A stretch of DNA of 44,267 bases from contig JADLHO010000036.1 of NCBI GenBank assembly GCA_020848735.1, forward strand, positions 1-44,267, read 5' to 3'. The stretch comes from Planctomycetota bacterium. GTDB taxonomy: Bacteria > Planctomycetota > UBA1135 > UBA2386. Each line of letters opens with the position of its first letter. Position 1 is the first letter of the stretch. Position numbers and translations under genes: made by a program. The notes under the pieces are model-generated. The model was not told where the DNA came from and ran no database searches. It was given only the letters and a program-made list of their open reading frames with translations. Shown in pieces: positions 42,917-44,267 of the stretch.

Positions 42917-42970
42917 GACGCAGGACCACGGGACTCATCCCGCGCCGTCGCGCGTGCCGAAAGCGGAGCG

Positions 42971-43675
42971 ATGAGCCGCGCGGCCGCGAGCGACCCTTGG
43001 ACCTGCACGATGCGCACGCGCGAGTTCAGGACGGCGCCTTGGCGCTCGATCGCCGTCACGGTGCTCGTCGTGAGCGCGCTGCTCACCGGCCTGCTCGCGC
43101 TCGGCGTGCCGCCGGTGCTCGGCCCCTTCGTCCTGATCGCCGCGATCGTCGTGCTCCTGCGGCGCGCGACCGGCGAGTCGACCTGGACGATCGGCGAGGA
43201 CGGCCTCACGCGGAGCTGGCGTTCCCTCGCCGCGAGGGCCTCTTCGCCGCCTGCCGAGGAGCTGCGGATTCCCTGGTCCGCGCTGCGCGCCTGGCGCCAC
43301 GACCACACGCGCACGCGCTCGGCGTCGCGCGTCGAGTATCTGGAGCTCGACACCGCGGTGCCGCCGCGCCGCTTCGTCATCACCGATCGTCAGGACGCGG
43401 CGGGCTTCGCCGCCCTCCGCGACGCCTTCCTCGCACGCATGGCGAGGACGGTCGCGCCGAGCATCGCGGCCGGCCCGCCGCCGATCCGCCGCCGCTCGTT
43501 CTACGACACGCCGCTCGCGCACCTCGCGACGCTCGCCGCGTTCGCCTGCACGCTCGGCCTCTTCGTCGCGCTCCTCTTCGGACTGCTCTCGCCGACGAAC
43601 GTCTTCCGTCTCTGCTTCGTCATCGTGCCGGGCACCGCGTACCTGTTCTGGCGGACCTGGCTCGTGCGGCGCTGA
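42971..43675 (+). CDS. Hypothetical membrane protein
   Basis: The 234-residue protein has a pair of adjacent hydrophobic helices (about 20-55), a soluble middle with a PH-like strand pattern (WTIGEDGLTRSWRSL, then IPWSALRAWRHDH, then RRFVITD), and two more helices near the C-terminus. This resembles bacterial PH-domain/YcxB-like membrane proteins. GGAG lies 4 nt before the ATG at 42971; an ATG at 43010 is possible. It diverges from the decarboxylase gene. Confidence 0.65.
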   Translation: MSRAAASDPWTCTMRTREFRTAPWRSIAVTVLVVSALLTGLLALGVPPVLGPFVLIAAIVVLLRRATGESTWTIGEDGLTRSWRSLAARASSPPAEELRIPWSALRAWRHDHTRTRSASRVEYLELDTAVPPRRFVITDRQDAAGFAALRDAFLARMARTVAPSIAAGPPPIRRRSFYDTPLAHLATLAAFACTLGLFVALLFGLLSPTNVFRLCFVIVPGTAYLFWRTWLVRR

Positions 43676-43695
43676 GGCGCAGCGGGAAGGCGGCC

Positions 43696-44267
43696 TCAGC
43701 GCGGCGCGACGACGAACTGCGCGACGATCTCCGGCTGACGGTCGATGACGTTGCCCGGGTTCGCGAGGTCCGCCTCACGGTACGGCGCGATCCCCCAGGT
43801 CGTGACCGTCAGCACCTGCGTGCGGGCGTCGACGTCGAACTCGGTCCAGCCGAACGTGTGGGCCGCGGTGTAGCCGCCGCGGACGAGCGTCGCCTGAACG
43901 GGTGAGCCGGCGAGACCGAGCGGGTCGTAACCGAGCTGCACGAGGAAGCCATCGACGAGCTGCTGCACGAAGAGGTCCTGACCGGCGCGCGGAAGCGTGT
44001 CGTAGTACGCCCGCTGTGCGGCAGAGATGAGGCCGAGCTGCGTGCCGAGCTCGACGAGCGTCGGACCCAGCGGCGCGTCGAAGGCGACGGCGCCGGTGAT
44101 GACCTCGAACGCACCGGTCGGGATCTGCGGGGTGAACGGTGCGGTCTGGTACGTGAGGTTGTTCACCAGCGTGCCATGGAGGTCGGCGGCGATGAACACG
44201 ACGTTGTGGATGCCCTCCTGGTCGATCGTCTGGAGCAGGCGGCTGCGTTCCGCGGCATAGCCCTCGA
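43696..44267 (-). CDS. PhoD-like phosphatase, C-terminal part (runs off the right edge)
   Basis: About 190 codons of the 3' end are present. The visible start reads EGYAAERSRLLQTIDQEG, then NVVFIAADLHG, the final metal-binding motif of PhoD-like alkaline phosphatases (Asp and His ligands). The sequence continues to ITGAVAF and ends with a beta-strand region. The upstream catalytic portion and start codon lie outside the window. PhoD enzymes are exported calcium/iron phosphodiesterases. Confidence 0.82.
   Translation of the reverse strand, partial: EGYAAERSRLLQTIDQEGIHNVVFIAADLHGTLVNNLTYQTAPFTPQIPTGAFEVITGAVAFDAPLGPTLVELGTQLGLISAAQRAYYDTLPRAGQDLFVQQLVDGFLVQLGYDPLGLAGSPVQATLVRGGYTAAHTFGWTEFDVDARTQVLTVTTWGIAPYREADLANPGNVIDRQPEIVAQFVVAPR

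Overview
The window is very GC-rich, densely coded DNA from a Gram-negative bacterium. It has lipoproteins with lipoboxes, a predicted outer-membrane beta-barrel ending in an aromatic residue, many secreted proteins cleaved after Ala-Gln-like sites, and carboxypeptidase-regulatory-like surface proteins. One such protein is fused to an ECF sigma factor. This mix resembles Planctomycetota of the high-GC marine type, but that placement is inference; no rRNA or tRNA gene is present to test it.

Layout. 1-2994: a CRISPR array (ten 36-bp repeats, probably continuing off the left edge), its leader, cas2 and a cas4-cas1 fusion, all reading leftward. No effector genes lie inside the window. 3126-7974: a tightly overlapping norC-norB-norQ-norD operon for nitric oxide reductase, with an extended two-haem NorC. 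8248-11726: CysQ-type phosphatase, a PilX-like secreted or pilus protein, a SUI1/YciH factor and a PhyH-type dioxygenase, with a 19-bp tandem repeat between the convergent pair. 11779-14301: module A, a Cys-rich secreted protein, a membrane-anchored carboxypeptidase-regulatory-like protein and a small membrane protein. It sits behind a promoter-like pair whose spacer is a (CT)9 tract. 14448-18749: four genes with 4-nt overlaps (VIT transporter, two-domain PPK2, esterase, OYE-type oxidoreductase). 18907-30177: secreted M28 peptidase, BNR-like lipoprotein, terpene-cyclase-fold protein, SLC13 permease, DUF993 protein, triple-thioredoxin protein and a secreted hypothetical. 30204-33338 (leftward): a 1044-residue ECF sigma-transmembrane-sensor fusion. 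33557-37417 (rightward): module B, an ECF-like sigma factor whose 5' end runs into an uninterrupted (GGAA)11 tract, then a Cys-rich secreted protein, a second carboxypeptidase-regulatory-like membrane protein and a lipoprotein. 37451-44267: propeller proteins, an HMA-domain lipoprotein with a beta-barrel, an aromatic amino-acid decarboxylase, a membrane protein and the 3' part of a PhoD-like phosphatase.

The most interesting candidate system is the pair of modules A and B. Both encode a small Cys-rich exported protein followed by a large membrane-anchored carboxypeptidase-regulatory-like protein, and each is preceded by one of the only two perfect microsatellites I noticed. In A the repeat lies between a -35-like and a -10-like element, so a gain of one CT unit would change the spacer from 15 to 17 bp. 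In B, loss of one GGAA unit would join an upstream ATG to the sigma-factor reading frame. This looks like phase-variable control of two related surface systems, one at the promoter and one at the translation of a dedicated sigma factor. The divergent sigma-sensor fusion next to B may belong to the same network.

A second general pattern is a TANNNT box, often preceded by GC, 6-14 nt before several start codons. It suggests widespread leaderless or nearly leaderless transcripts.
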